Source: Lineus longissimus (lineage: Eukaryota > Nemertea > Pilidiophora > Heteronemertea > Lineidae). From it: DNA of 64,000 nucleotides. The translations under genes and the position numbers were made by a program. Location: assembly GCF_910592395.1 (NCBI RefSeq), contig NC_088322.1, positions 3,988,431 to 4,052,430 on the forward strand. The letters are read 5' to 3'. Shown here piece after piece: positions 19,603-30,671 of the stretch; the first letter of the stretch is position 1; the number at the start of each line of letters is the position of its first letter. The notes beneath the pieces are model-generated. The model was not told where the DNA came from. It worked only from the letters and a program-made list of their open reading frames with translations, and ran no database searches.

Positions 19603-19699
19603 AAGGGCATTTTTCTTAACACACTGTCTTCTTGCGAGCTTTGGTGGGTTTGTTGGTGAACTCAGCGGTGAATTTCTATTTCGACAACATCTAATTTTT

Positions 19700-19728
19700 T
19701 ATTACGATTTAACTTCCTGTTTAGTTCA
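19700..19728 (+). promoter_or_regulatory. ETS-type motif just upstream of the 19729 gene
   Basis: TTTAACTTCCTGTTTAG ends about nine bases before the ATG. It matches the core AACTTCCTGTT seen before other genes of the block. Confidence 0.4.
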
Positions 19729-22134
19729 ATGGACGTGCAACCTGCGCCACAACCTCAGCCTCAACAGCCCCAGGTTGCACCACCACCACAACAACAGTCA
19801 TTTTATCCGCCGTTGTTGTCTCATTACGGGGTGGTGGAATGTTGTAAAACAGTGTCTGCGAGAATGCAAAATGCTAAGGACGCCTTCACCGCACACAGTG
19901 GTGTAACAAAAGTGAACATAAAAGACGTGGAGAAACCGAAGAACATTTATTCTTATATTACAGGTGGTTTGCAAGAGAAAATTGTCAATGCCGGTAAGGG
20001 TAATTTGCTTACTACGGATGGACTATACGGCGATCGCATAGCTTCCCTTACAGCGCTGGCTAATTTTTTCGCCGATGAAAATTTGCTAAAATGTGCAAGT
20101 CCGTGGCACGAATGGTGTCTAGAAACTGTTCGCTTCGTGAAAGCAATCAACAACCGACCATTTTTATACGATATAGAAAGAAATCTCCCTGATGATGAGA
20201 AAGAACAGTTGCAAAACGACGAACGTGATCACGGTAGTTTTCGAACGGGTTTAAATACATCGCTGCAAAATCTCAAAAGCGTACAGCAGTTGTCCACCTT
20301 CATGAATGCGTTTGCCATATCACTTGAAAAGGCTATTACACTGTTCAAGTGGTTTTCCACACTTGCCGTGATGAGAGTTTTGCGCGAGTTACTCTCAGCT
20401 ATTTCTATATTGCTTATGTCCGAATATAGCGGTCCGCTACCTTCCGACACTGATGTTGCTGCGGCATTCGGTGCTATTGAAGTAACATCAGCCAAGACCA
20501 CCGCAGAAATTCTACTCGAAATAACCTTGACTCTCGTGAAACTGTTGTCTGTTGGGCTTGATTCAAAATCATGCATGATTACGCTCGCACCGAGGGTACA
20601 ACTTATATTTTTCTGGTACACAGTACCTGGAAACACGGCACTTGTAGCATTAGAGTGTACACCTAGTCACATTTCTGACATGAGACATAAGAGGGACGAT
20701 CCGGTACTTACAGAACTTATTACCACCGCTTTCACACAAATGGCTGCTATGATTATACCTATAGACAAGGAATCGTTCGCTAAGATGTACCAGGGTACAA
20801 ACGAAAAAGACATAGCTAAGTTGACAGTGCTTCATTCGTTATTTTCAGTTTTTTCTATAGAGGATGAGTTGTTCACGAAAGGTATCAAATCGCCTGTGAT
20901 AGGTCAAATCTACACAAATAATCCGTTTCTTACGTTGGATAACTACTGGTATCCCCTGTCAACGAATTACGTTAAGACAGCATGCGCCAATACAAATACT
21001 GCAGAATTGTGGGCTACATACACTGCCAATCCGGTGGTGGACGAATTTCTCATCGAGTACCTAGATCCACAGGTCACGGCCCTTTTAGCTGCATTACGGG
21101 GCGTTAAATGTGTGTCTTTGTATTTCCCACGAGTTCTCACCCCCCTCGTAGGCTCCGAACCTGATAAAACGTACAATTTCACAGATAATATAAGTGTCGA
21201 GTGCTTCGAAGGCGATGTGTTCATATTAAACGATGTTTGTGGTTCAGTGTTGGTGGATGACAGTCATAAGTTCAAGAAAGAAGTGGAATTCGGTTGGTAC
21301 AGCGTTTGCGCATCAAATTTATTACCCTACGTGGACAAGAGGTGCCAAATCGAACCAACAACAGCCAGAACCATGAATGAATTCGGAATCACGCTCGCTG
21401 AACACAACATGTTCATGAGTTCCGAAGATGCTGCTGTTTTTATGTCAAGAATTGGCAAGCGCCGAAGAATGAATGATGACGTGCGATTTTTGGCACTGCC
21501 TTTGGATACATTGTTGTTTATTCATCCCTTACCTGCGAAAAACGCATCTGTGGCAAAGGCTCTAACGCTGATCGAAGTTCTCGACGACGACGGGAATCCG
21601 CTGCCGCAAAAAAGGATATCAGGACACGCTAAGAAACCCACTAAGCAACAACTACAGTCCAAGGACTACTACGGACTCTGCATACCCGACGAAACGAATA
21701 AAAACGGCGAAACTATCGATTTTAACCTGGTCGAAGATTTTAACATTGTCCAAGGATACGACGAGACTCGTGTGATCACATTTAAAACCGATACCTTGTT
21801 CAAGCGTTCTGTGACCAATGCAGACATAATTTTCCTAAGTGCAGTAAACAAATACAGCGAAGTTGGATTGGCTCTATTGTCTTTAAATGTGATTAAATTT
21901 CCAAACACCGTAAAATATTTCCTACTGCGAACAATCTACAAGGATGCTGCCCTGTTTGGCAGTAATTCTCCACAGTTAAACGTTGAACGCGCGAGAGAGC
22001 TTGTACACAAAATTGTCATTAAGGCTTTAGTGCACCCCACAATAGTTAAGAAAATCAAACAACGCCAACATATCTGCGACAACTACAAGGAAAATATCAC
22101 AAAATCGTTGGACAACTCTGACGACGAATTTTAG
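19729..22134 (+). CDS. Large uncharacterised viral protein (801 residues)
   Basis: This is an intact ORF with a Pro/Gln-rich N-terminus (first 25 residues) and otherwise a globular, evenly mixed sequence. There is a hydrophobic helical region at about residues 205-240, a Lys-rich loop near 645, and an acidic C-terminal tail (DNSDDEF). I see no catalytic motif and no signal peptide. Its size, integrity and position as first gene of a plus-strand series (19729, 22158, 23874) suggest a structural or replication-associated protein. I do not recognise the family. Confidence 0.78.
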   Translation: MDVQPAPQPQPQQPQVAPPPQQQSFYPPLLSHYGVVECCKTVSARMQNAKDAFTAHSGVTKVNIKDVEKPKNIYSYITGGLQEKIVNAGKGNLLTTDGLYGDRIASLTALANFFADENLLKCASPWHEWCLETVRFVKAINNRPFLYDIERNLPDDEKEQLQNDERDHGSFRTGLNTSLQNLKSVQQLSTFMNAFAISLEKAITLFKWFSTLAVMRVLRELLSAISILLMSEYSGPLPSDTDVAAAFGAIEVTSAKTTAEILLEITLTLVKLLSVGLDSKSCMITLAPRVQLIFFWYTVPGNTALVALECTPSHISDMRHKRDDPVLTELITTAFTQMAAMIIPIDKESFAKMYQGTNEKDIAKLTVLHSLFSVFSIEDELFTKGIKSPVIGQIYTNNPFLTLDNYWYPLSTNYVKTACANTNTAELWATYTANPVVDEFLIEYLDPQVTALLAALRGVKCVSLYFPRVLTPLVGSEPDKTYNFTDNISVECFEGDVFILNDVCGSVLVDDSHKFKKEVEFGWYSVCASNLLPYVDKRCQIEPTTARTMNEFGITLAEHNMFMSSEDAAVFMSRIGKRRRMNDDVRFLALPLDTLLFIHPLPAKNASVAKALTLIEVLDDDGNPLPQKRISGHAKKPTKQQLQSKDYYGLCIPDETNKNGETIDFNLVEDFNIVQGYDETRVITFKTDTLFKRSVTNADIIFLSAVNKYSEVGLALLSLNVIKFPNTVKYFLLRTIYKDAALFGSNSPQLNVERARELVHKIVIKALVHPTIVKKIKQRQHICDNYKENITKSLDNSDDEF

Positions 22135-22157
22135 TTAGCCACCTTTTTGAAAAAAAT

Positions 22158-23762
22158 ATGGGTAAAACGCGTTCAGGGGGTGGAATATTGAAAAACACTC
22201 AGAAACAGGAATTTGGAAAGGATGTGCCAGATGAGGAAGTTAAGGACAACACCAGTGTTAAGAAAGCAGCGATGTCCACAGGAATTGCGAAGAAGAAGGC
22301 TGTTACTGCGGTTAAAAAAAGAAATAAAGCCATACTAAAAACGTACGAATTAGACAAGCTGAAAGATGCGCAAAAAAAGATACAGACAAGTCAGCATAAA
22401 ATCAACGCACTCATGAAGCCGCAAATGTTACGTTTCCTTCAATCTCTCTCTACAACCGGTGGGACGTATAATTCCGACGCATTGGATGAAGAGGTGTGCT
22501 CATTGACCAACGATTTGGAGCCGAAGATGAAAAATGAGGTGGAATTTTTCCCTGCAAAATTCAACTACTACGACTTAATCATGTACGTGAATGAAGGTGA
22601 AAAAAATACGGATGTGTCTTCACTCGCAACAAACGTTAACGGAACTAAATTGCCCAACTCGTTCAAACACAATACGAGAACTGTTATGATTCTACCACAA
22701 GGAGTTGCCAAACAGGAGATGGAATATGTTTACAAGGATCAATCGTTTGCAGGAGTCGAAAACATGGACTGCGGGGTCGGCGACGATGATGGCAGCGAAA
22801 ATGATTGTGATTCTGAAATGACAAGTGCATACGGTGAAGATGGTTTACAAACAGAGGAGGGCTCGAATATAGGTTCTGAATCAAAAGCAGCGAATAGCAA
22901 CTATATCGACCAACACCACCAACAGCATGCGGGCAATGTCTCGTGTTCGATTAACCCTTGCACCTACTTTCAATACGAAACCGCTCAGTTTCTCTGCGAA
23001 TACACCTTACCCCATATAGATGCCTTTTTCACGCACGATACAGCCGTACTGACCAAGTTTATGGAATTGTTGTCTAATTTCAAGTTCAAATGTGTGTTCA
23101 CCAAAATGGTTAGTGCAAACTTGCAAAATATCAACGACGCATCGTACAACTCGAAAAAATCGGCTATGGAGAACAAAATGCTCGGCACATTGGGTGGACT
23201 GTGGAATGGGTTAAATATTTCCGGTTCAGGCAGCGGCAACAACAGTGGTGTTGGTCGATATTTTGAGCCGGTTGTTCGCGTATATGTGATCAAGTCTGAT
23301 AACGACAAGGATGACTGGGTTTTGATGGTTGATAATATTTACCCTATAGAACACGGATCCAGGGACATGACAAGCGAATTACAGTCGGTGTACACAGATA
23401 TGAAAACCCTGGATGTGAATCAAGTATTGGATAAGGCCCTGTGCAATAAAATAAGACTAAACATCAACATTGCACCGTTTGTTGTAAAAAATGAACACGT
23501 TATGAAACAACAACCTAATTTGGGATATGCATTCCGTGGGGGACAACATCGAATGAAAGCTGGACAAAAAAATGCTACCAGTTCAAATTCCACAAACTCT
23601 CCACAGAGTCTCAGAGTTCGATATGAAGTTTCCATGCGCGACTTGTGTTCTGTCATCAACAAAGACAATACTCGTGCTAGGTCGCATGATCCGGACTTTG
23701 TAGATCTAGATGTTCGTAATTTTGTTGATACCGAAATGATGGATATGGTCTATTGTGTATGA
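22158..23762 (+). CDS. Uncharacterised 534-residue viral protein
   Basis: It begins 23 bases after the preceding stop. The N-terminal 80 residues are strongly basic and Lys-rich (KKKAVTAVKKRNKAILK), typical of a nucleic-acid-binding or nuclear-localised protein. An acidic Asp/Glu/Ser region (about 200-250) separates two globular parts; the second contains CTYFQYETAQFLCEYTLPH and a Gly/Asn/Ser-rich loop. I see no known domain. Being co-oriented directly upstream of the primase-helicase, it could be a replication accessory factor; that is inference. Confidence 0.72.
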   Translation: MGKTRSGGGILKNTQKQEFGKDVPDEEVKDNTSVKKAAMSTGIAKKKAVTAVKKRNKAILKTYELDKLKDAQKKIQTSQHKINALMKPQMLRFLQSLSTTGGTYNSDALDEEVCSLTNDLEPKMKNEVEFFPAKFNYYDLIMYVNEGEKNTDVSSLATNVNGTKLPNSFKHNTRTVMILPQGVAKQEMEYVYKDQSFAGVENMDCGVGDDDGSENDCDSEMTSAYGEDGLQTEEGSNIGSESKAANSNYIDQHHQQHAGNVSCSINPCTYFQYETAQFLCEYTLPHIDAFFTHDTAVLTKFMELLSNFKFKCVFTKMVSANLQNINDASYNSKKSAMENKMLGTLGGLWNGLNISGSGSGNNSGVGRYFEPVVRVYVIKSDNDKDDWVLMVDNIYPIEHGSRDMTSELQSVYTDMKTLDVNQVLDKALCNKIRLNINIAPFVVKNEHVMKQQPNLGYAFRGGQHRMKAGQKNATSSNSTNSPQSLRVRYEVSMRDLCSVINKDNTRARSHDPDFVDLDVRNFVDTEMMDMVYCV

Positions 23763-23773
23763 ATACAATTTTT

Positions 23774-23873
23774 GTTTCTGAACAGTAAGTTAGGACTTTG
23801 TACTTACAATATATTCAACAAAAAATTGTTAAGTTTTTTTACCACGAACATTCCGAACAAAAATTGTATATTA
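23774..23873 (+). promoter_or_regulatory. Leader of the primase-helicase gene
   Basis: The spacer holds GTAAGTTAGGACTTTGTAC, the reverse form of the extended AAGTCCTAACTT word. A TTG-initiated frame also runs through it. The ATG at 23874 is the first in-frame ATG and is chosen as start. Confidence 0.4.
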
Positions 23874-26800
23874 ATGGAAACCACGGACACGGATGCTCCC
23901 CACACTTCTACTCCGTGTCCATCCGCCAACATGGCAACCTTCACCTCGGACTCCTTCCGTCTTGGTGTAGCTGTTGTAAAATCTAAGCAGCAAGCAGCGT
24001 TTGATGAAGCCGAAAAGTTACTGAAACAACCCAATATATCTCGTGTGCTAGTTAGCGCTGAGGACATCAGAAGCACCAATGTGGGAAGTTGGAAAAGATA
24101 CCTTGTTCATTACAACATTGATGAACCCTCTGTGTCGTTGTCCGCTCTTTACCAGGACTATACGTGTACGGACCACCACGGATACGAATTACTGCGAAAC
24201 AACTTACCCACCAGACTTTATTTTGATCTTGAGTGGAATCCTGCAACATTTCCAGCATCTACGGAGCACGAAACTGTTAAGAAGTTCATAGGCATTGTCC
24301 GTGAGAAGTTGGCACCATATATGAAAAATTCTGCGAACTCGTTACAAATGCATATGGATCTGAACCAAGTTACCGTTGAGACATCCTCCCGTCCAGGAAA
24401 AGCATCCTACCATGTCGTTTTTCCACGTGTTGTCTTTGACAACGTACCCGTCCATATGAAATCATTTGTTCGACATGTCCTGCTTGCGACCAATGCCTCT
24501 GAGCCACAAGAGGATGAAGATTTCCTGTTCCACGTTATTGATGCTAGTGTTTACACTAACAACCGTCTATTTCGAATGTTGGCCCAGTCCAAATATAACC
24601 CGTCGGCGAGTACACCTAAACACGTTCTTAAAAGGGTTCAACAACTATCTTCAAAAAATGCTGTTGGCGTATTTCTACAACTTGGGCTAAACGTAAACGA
24701 CGTCTCCGTACATGATAACTTTCCCTTCCACGTGCCCCGCTTGCACACGTCCTCGTCGTCAGCTCTGCGGAAACCCGTGACAACCCGGTACGACGGCAAG
24801 GTAAAGGAGCGTATTTATCACATACACAGCGACACTATGTTTCCAATGTTGACGGACGCTGACGACACGCCCGTCATCTCCACAAACACTGACTTGTATA
24901 ACTACCTTATCCGCTACCTGCATTTCGATGCTGTTTTTCTGAGAAATGCTAAACGTATCTGTTACCCTGGTTATATAAACCTACTCATTTCTATCATAAG
25001 ATCTGCGGACAAGTTGAACAAGGCAGAAGAACAGCGCGGCACGTTAACGTCGAATAATAGTGGTAAACGGAAACATGGACAAGATGACCCACACGGTCAT
25101 ACGAACACAACAGTGGATCTATCTGCCAGAGAGGATATATTAAAATACGTTCTACAATATTGGGACATACCACATAAGATGAACAAGTTAGACCGTGCAA
25201 TCCAATACTGGAATAAACAATACGACGACGGCCATCCAGAGGTGTTTTACTTTGAAAATGCCCTTCAGCAATTACGTCAGTTGTCCAAATCACTTTCCCA
25301 TGCACCACCACCATTCACCGATTTGCGAACCACTCAAACTAAGTTATGTGTTTTCAACCACTCCTTTCCGAACGTTATTGACGACCCAACACAAGATCGC
25401 CTGAACGACTGGAATTCAATTTCACATCACAAGTTACCTGTCCACTTGGCAAATGTTGTCAGCAGGGGTAAAGCTGGTAGAAATAACTGTGCAGTTATTA
25501 CAGGTGACATAGGTACGGGCAAGACAACCAAGACGCTTCAGTTTATATGTAAGAAAATTGTCGAAAAGAAAGATATTAAACGTGCTCTTGTTATAACCCC
25601 ACGTATTTCCTTAAATGAAGAAATTGGAGAAAACGTTAAGGAGTACATTTCAGCAGAAAAAACACGTACCAGGAAGAACTGTCCTAACCTTAAGATTTGC
25701 GTTCTCGACGGAAAACGTGCGCAACCTGACAGCGGTGACCATGCCATATGTATTTGCTGCGTAAATTCACTCCCTAAATATCACAAAATCACTGAATTTG
25801 ACGCCGTTCTCGTTGACGAAGCCATGAGTTGCATGCAAACAATAGGAAATCTATCCAACACCTTGTCTACAGATATCTGCACAGAATTATTGCGCCAAGC
25901 GGAGCATTCCCTGCTTACAGTGTTTATAGATGCCAGGCCTAATCAAGCCCTCGTAAACTTCTCACACGTCCTTGGCCAAATAAGGGCTTCAACCATGAAA
26001 CAGGAACAACAAACAAATGTGCATGACATGTTATCGCCTGCAGCGCGTAAAAGTCGTCAGCGACGAGACCGTAAATCACTTACGCCAACACTCATCAATG
26101 TTACACGTTCAGACAAGGAACCGATATTTACCGAAATCGTTGACGACGACAAGGTCATGCGACGTATATATCAATCACTATTTCCTGAAAAGAAGAAAAT
26201 TGTTATTTATTGTTCCACCAAAACAAAGGTCCTCCAAGTAAAGCGAGACATCGAAGTGTATGAAACAGCTCTGCGAACTCAACAAAAACTGAATATTGTT
26301 TGTATTATGCACGAAACGAAGGAACTTCTAAACGAGTACCGTGACGATTATGACATGTGTCAAGTCGACGTTCTCATTTGTAACACTTCGATGTCGGTTG
26401 GTGTTTCTATCGATATAAAGGGACACTTTCATTGCGCCTTTCTCTTCGCAAAAATGGTTAAACAAGGTCCTTCAGTATACGATGTTGTTCAACTGCTTGG
26501 ACGTGTTCGTCACACACGCGATAAAATCCTATACTACACTGTTAGCACTTACCCGTATGCATGGGAGAGCTACGACAATCCGATTGACACGACTGTTATG
26601 ACACATCTTCTTGCATATACGAATCCACGATCTAGGAATTTCAAACAAAACTCCATGTATTTTCTGGAAAAAAATGAAAATGGCAAAGGTGTTGTTCAAC
26701 ACGTTAATAACCTACCCGCACGTGACGACACGGACCCCGACGTGTATTGCGGACCTTGCAACGACGAAAACAACAATACCGTTTATAATGCGAGTAAACT

Positions 26801-27283
26801 GTTTGAAATATGTTCCGCACAAAATCGTGCAGTTAGCCTGGAACATTATACTGTGTGTGGATCTATCGAATATGCCAGATATGTCCGATACGTACACACT
26901 GCACCGGCGCATATTCATGTAAACACACTGCAACATCAACGACTCCTAAATCTGTACCTCTGAAGAAAGGCCGCCTGCAGGAAGCCAAAAAAGACATTGA
27001 AATGTTCTATGACAACATGGAAAGGATATCTCTTATGTATCCACACATTACTGAACACGCTTCTAAGATATATAAAATTGACGTCGGCAAGACACCACAA
27101 AATTACGTTTATACGAAGCGTACAAATCTTTATTTTGATGACAAAGACTTAGGCATTCTCGAACACCAGTACGCCTTAAAATTCACCACAATGAGAACAA
27201 CGCGTGGTTATATGATTTGCCCTAAACAACTTCTCTACGATCCCAATGAACATGAGGAAGAACAATTTGAACTGATTTTCTAA
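23874..27283 (+). CDS. Primase (AEP) - UL9-like helicase fusion, frameshifted near 3' end
   Basis: This is the key replication protein. The N-terminal third is an archaeo-eukaryotic primase of herpes/pox type: LYFDLEW (metal-binding acidic residues, about 115-121), SYHVVFP (about 177) and DASVYTNNRLFR (about 220). The C-terminal two thirds is an SF2 helicase like the herpesvirus origin-binding protein UL9: Walker A GDIGTGKTT (about 543), Walker B VLVDEAM (about 643), CNTSMSVGVSI (about 833) and motif VI QLLGRVRHTRD (about 870). The frame ends early at 26963. A second frame, overlapping from 26855 to 27283, carries a plausible C-terminus ending EEEQFELIF, so a one-base shift near 26900-26960 is likely. 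A shorter copy of this end lies in copy B. Domain calls are firm; functionality is uncertain. Confidence 0.85.
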
Positions 27284-28163
27284 TTATGTCTTACTTACCA
27301 TACGTGTTGATACTACTTATATTTGAACTGAATTTTGTATTATGTCATATTTAGAATAAATATTCATATTTTATATTCCATATTATCTTATTTTTTTCAA
27401 TTCTACATATATATGAATATTCTAACTTCCTCTTTATTCCCTCTATTCTAACTTCCTTATTATGTGTGATCTGTTGGGCTCGGCATAAAGGCAAGGTACA
27501 TATTGTGATTTTCACGTCTACATTTTGTAACCGAACCGGAAGTTAATGCAATTTTTTGTGAGAAATGTATTGGGTTTTTGTAACTTCCTTATTTTTAAAA
27601 TTTTTCAAGGGGGGACCCAATGTGGCTATATGGATCCTCTCTTGAAAAAATACATATAATATAGGAAGTTAGATTCGCAGCACATTTCAACTTCCTATTT
27701 GCAATATGTGTTAGCTAACTTCCTTTTCATCATATGTTTTTTTGCTACTTCCTTTTTAATTTATGATTTTTTTGTTTCGGTTTTTTTTAATCTTCCCCAA
27801 AATAATATCACAACTTTAATCGTCCATCAATCCCCTTTACAACCATTCTTACTATCACAAAAATAATATTTCGCGTTTTCCTCCTGTACACACTTGTTTT
27901 CAAGAGAGGATCCAAATCGACCAAATGGATCCTCTCTTGAAAAATAAATTTGAAGCGGAAGTTAGTGATTTTCCATACATTTTTCGCTAAAAATCGGCCT
28001 AACTTCCGTTTCAAATACCACTTTTAAGACCAATTTTTCAAATATGGTCCGTGCCTTTATGCCTAGCAAAAACACACACCTACGAGGAAGTTAGGATAGA
28101 GGCATCAATACAGGAAGTTAGAGGAAATGCAAAATAAATGTAATATAATATAGAAAATACATT
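27284..28163. other. Gene-free ETS-motif-rich spacer
   Basis: The 880 bases between the primase-helicase stop and the next gene contain about a dozen AACTTCC or GGAAGTT words, T-rich runs and two hairpins. The only open frame (67 codons, minus strand, 27808-28014) sits on the hairpin and looks fortuitous. Confidence 0.5.
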
Positions 28164-28838
28164 TTATTCGGATTCAGATACTTCGAAAACATACATCATA
28201 TATTTCTTCTTTTTCTTGGGAGAAGATTTCGAACAGTTACAATTACATTCACAACCAGAGTCATTTTTTGAATTTGTTCTTTTTACTCCTCGTGGTTCAT
28301 TTTCAGTGTCTTTGTCATTTTCAGAGTCTGTTTGAGTAGCCATTGAAACCATGACTGGTTTAGACGGAGTAGATAGAGTAACAGGCACAACACGCTCAAC
28401 ATGCACAGGTTCATGCTGCACAGTGTCATTGGAAGATGTAGCGTTGTAGTCCGTGGTATAAGAATGTTCAGAGTGCTCAGAGTCAGAATCGCGCACACTA
28501 ATCACAGAAAGTTTGTTGTTGACAGGTTTATCCAAACAATTTGAATAGTTATTTCTTTTTGGAACATTGACTGTTTTATACTTGGTTGAGCTGTGGAGTT
28601 CTTTTGGAATAACAAAATTCGTAAATCCTGTGTAATACTGCGAAGCATGTTCTCTAATTGCAATCATGGTAAGTAAGACACTCTTACCTGTGCGTTCATG
28701 AATTTCACTTGACATTTTTTCGCTCAAGTACTTGGCGACAATAGGCAGTTCACTAGTTAGCAAAACGATCAGACCTGAAAATATGAAAAATTTTAGTTTC
28801 GTGAAAACGTCAAATTTCAATCCCTGATGGCATGTCAT
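28164..28838 (-). CDS. Uncharacterised acidic/Ser-rich viral protein, copy 2
   Basis: It is nearly identical to the 3527-4180 gene but has seven extra codons (ELHSSTK-type insertion after VIPK). The ATG used is at 28838. The insertion is exactly 21 bases, so both copies keep their frame. All other features (hydrophobic N-terminus, Ser/Asp linker, CECNCNCS, Lys-rich tail) are the same. Which length is ancestral cannot be told from this window. Confidence 0.6.
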   Translation of the reverse strand: MTCHQGLKFDVFTKLKFFIFSGLIVLLTSELPIVAKYLSEKMSSEIHERTGKSVLLTMIAIREHASQYYTGFTNFVIPKELHSSTKYKTVNVPKRNNYSNCLDKPVNNKLSVISVRDSDSEHSEHSYTTDYNATSSNDTVQHEPVHVERVVPVTLSTPSKPVMVSMATQTDSENDKDTENEPRGVKRTNSKNDSGCECNCNCSKSSPKKKKKYMMYVFEVSESE

Positions 28839-29158
28839 TTTCAACTTACAAGTAGCGCGCAGCGAAAAAGACTTGACATCTCAAATCACATGTTTGACAT
28901 TTGTAATGACATGATGTCTCTATTGGCAGCCCATCATTACATGTCACTCTGAAGGCATGACATACCTTTTTTCAAGTGGCAGCCTATCATTGTAAGCTGT
29001 CATAGGAGACATAATTCGAGTCAGTCTGACCAACTCTCATACTCCGAACGACACTCATTCTGGATGGCGTGTCACTTGAAATGTACAAATGGACTTAGAA
29101 ATTTTTTTGAAAATAATGAAAAATGGAAATTCGTGATTTTGTATATAATTCAATTTTA

Positions 29159-29310
29159 TTAGTTTATCGATAGCTTTGTAACAAGTACTTTGTAACTTTT
29201 CGACATAAATACCTTCTTGTTACCATTGCATGCAATAAATTTATTATCCATCATATATACAGTGTTTTTGTTCATTTTTATACAGTCTTTTCCAGCACCG
29301 TTCCAATCGG
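29159..29310 (-). pseudogene. 3' fragment of the 4501-6048 gene
   Basis: These 150 bases match 4501-4650, including the stop codon, and end abruptly where unrelated sequence begins. Only about 50 C-terminal codons remain. Confidence 0.8.
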
Positions 29311-30666
29311 CTCCGTGATCGAATACATGCAGGAACATTTGGATAATTGTGCGTTGACATATTTACAGGGGGTTAATGATTTAAATAGTCGTTCTTCGAA
29401 GAATTTCTACACGAATAGTGCAAATAACAAACGGGTAAAGAGAATAACCGATAAGAAAAAAACACAAAACACTTATTTCCAACCATTTCAATTCCCCGTG
29501 TTTCTGGAAAAACTCGAAGAGGCCACTGTCAATATGGTGGATGGTTCAGATTTATTGAAAAGTATATTTTCCACATATTGGCCACGAATGCGAAGAGAAG
29601 AACCTCGTTTGCCATCCAGTATAAATGTGCTTGAAAAAGAATTGAAGACAGTGATAAGAAAATGACCCTGGTAACATTCTACGAGTGGGTGTACCAGAAT
29701 GACGAAATTGGGTGTTGGAATCATCACAGGAGCATTTCTGCGATGAATGAGTTATTTTTCAAAGTTATTGAGCACGATGTTGAGTGTACGTATAACGATT
29801 CGAATTTGACGAAAAATAACATCATTCATCCATTGTACACGTTGCACTTTTGTTTGAAGGCTTATATTCAAACGTGCGAACAGTCTAAATCTGCGAACTT
29901 GTTTTTCATACACGAGAAACAAAATGCCGTTCATGCGGCTGTTAGAATGGGGGCTATCGAAATTCTAGCATCTACTGCTTTTCCCCAGTATGCGTTTATG
30001 CAAGAAGACCACCAGGGAAGAATACCGTATCAGTTGTGCTGCGAAATTTACAAGGAACAGCGTGGACCACTGAAAATTCGAAGTAAAGCGTGTTTACTGA
30101 TCGTTGCAGCACAGACACCGGGGATATTGTACGAAAAAGATGGGCAGACGATGCTACCTCGAGACAAAATCGAAGATGCGGATATAAGACACATGTGTGG
30201 ATTTGATAATCCCAAGACATTGGTGTTTGTGTTAAGAGGTGTTGATTTGTCTGAGGAAAAACACGTCTGTGCCATTGATTTCATACATAGTGTTGTTCAA
30301 AAGTCTCAATGGGCGTGTATGGAGATATTCAGGCAGATCAAAACGAATATTCACCCTGTAAATTATAACAAGAGACTAAACTTGTGTAATACCAAGGCAG
30401 TTAGTAGCAAAGCTGTTCAAGACGTGATTCTAAGGAGTTTTCCAGATCACGGGGGAATTCTGAACGTGACTTACCCTACATGTATACAGGGAAATAGGAT
30501 TTTCGAATACGTATATTTTCATCTGACCAATGTGTACTGTCAACTGGAAGATGAGAGAATGAGCTGTGGTAGAGACTTTCGACCACAGAAATATCTCGAA
30601 AAAATGCGAGAAATTTACAAAGTGCGAAACTTCCTGTTTGTGTACCGAGAAAAAATGAATAAATAA
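29311..30666 (+). pseudogene. 3' part of the unknown ankyrin-like gene, one-base frameshift
   Basis: The first 450 bases match 18404-18855. A single A is missing at about 29645 (run of three A reduced to two), shifting the frame. The second frame (29662-30666) continues to a normal stop. It contains a stretch NAVHAAVRMGAIEILAS then GRIPYQLCCEIY that resembles an ankyrin repeat, and a globular C-terminus rich in aromatic residues. Together with 18135-18855 it covers one gene, now broken in both places. No start codon is present here because the 5' end was lost at the 29310 junction. Confidence 0.7.
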
Positions 30667-30671
30667 AGTGC

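Larger units (their letters stand above)
26762..29310. repeat. Duplicated viral segment, copy C (master copy)
   Basis: This stretch contains the 3' end of the primase-helicase gene, its downstream AACTTCC-rich spacer with two hairpins (27605-27645, 27897-27944), the second copy of the 3527 gene and a cut 3' end of the 4501 gene. Its first half matches copy B and its second half matches copy A, which shows that the three share one ancestral layout. At 29310/29311 it jumps into sequence homologous to 18404. Confidence 0.85.
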
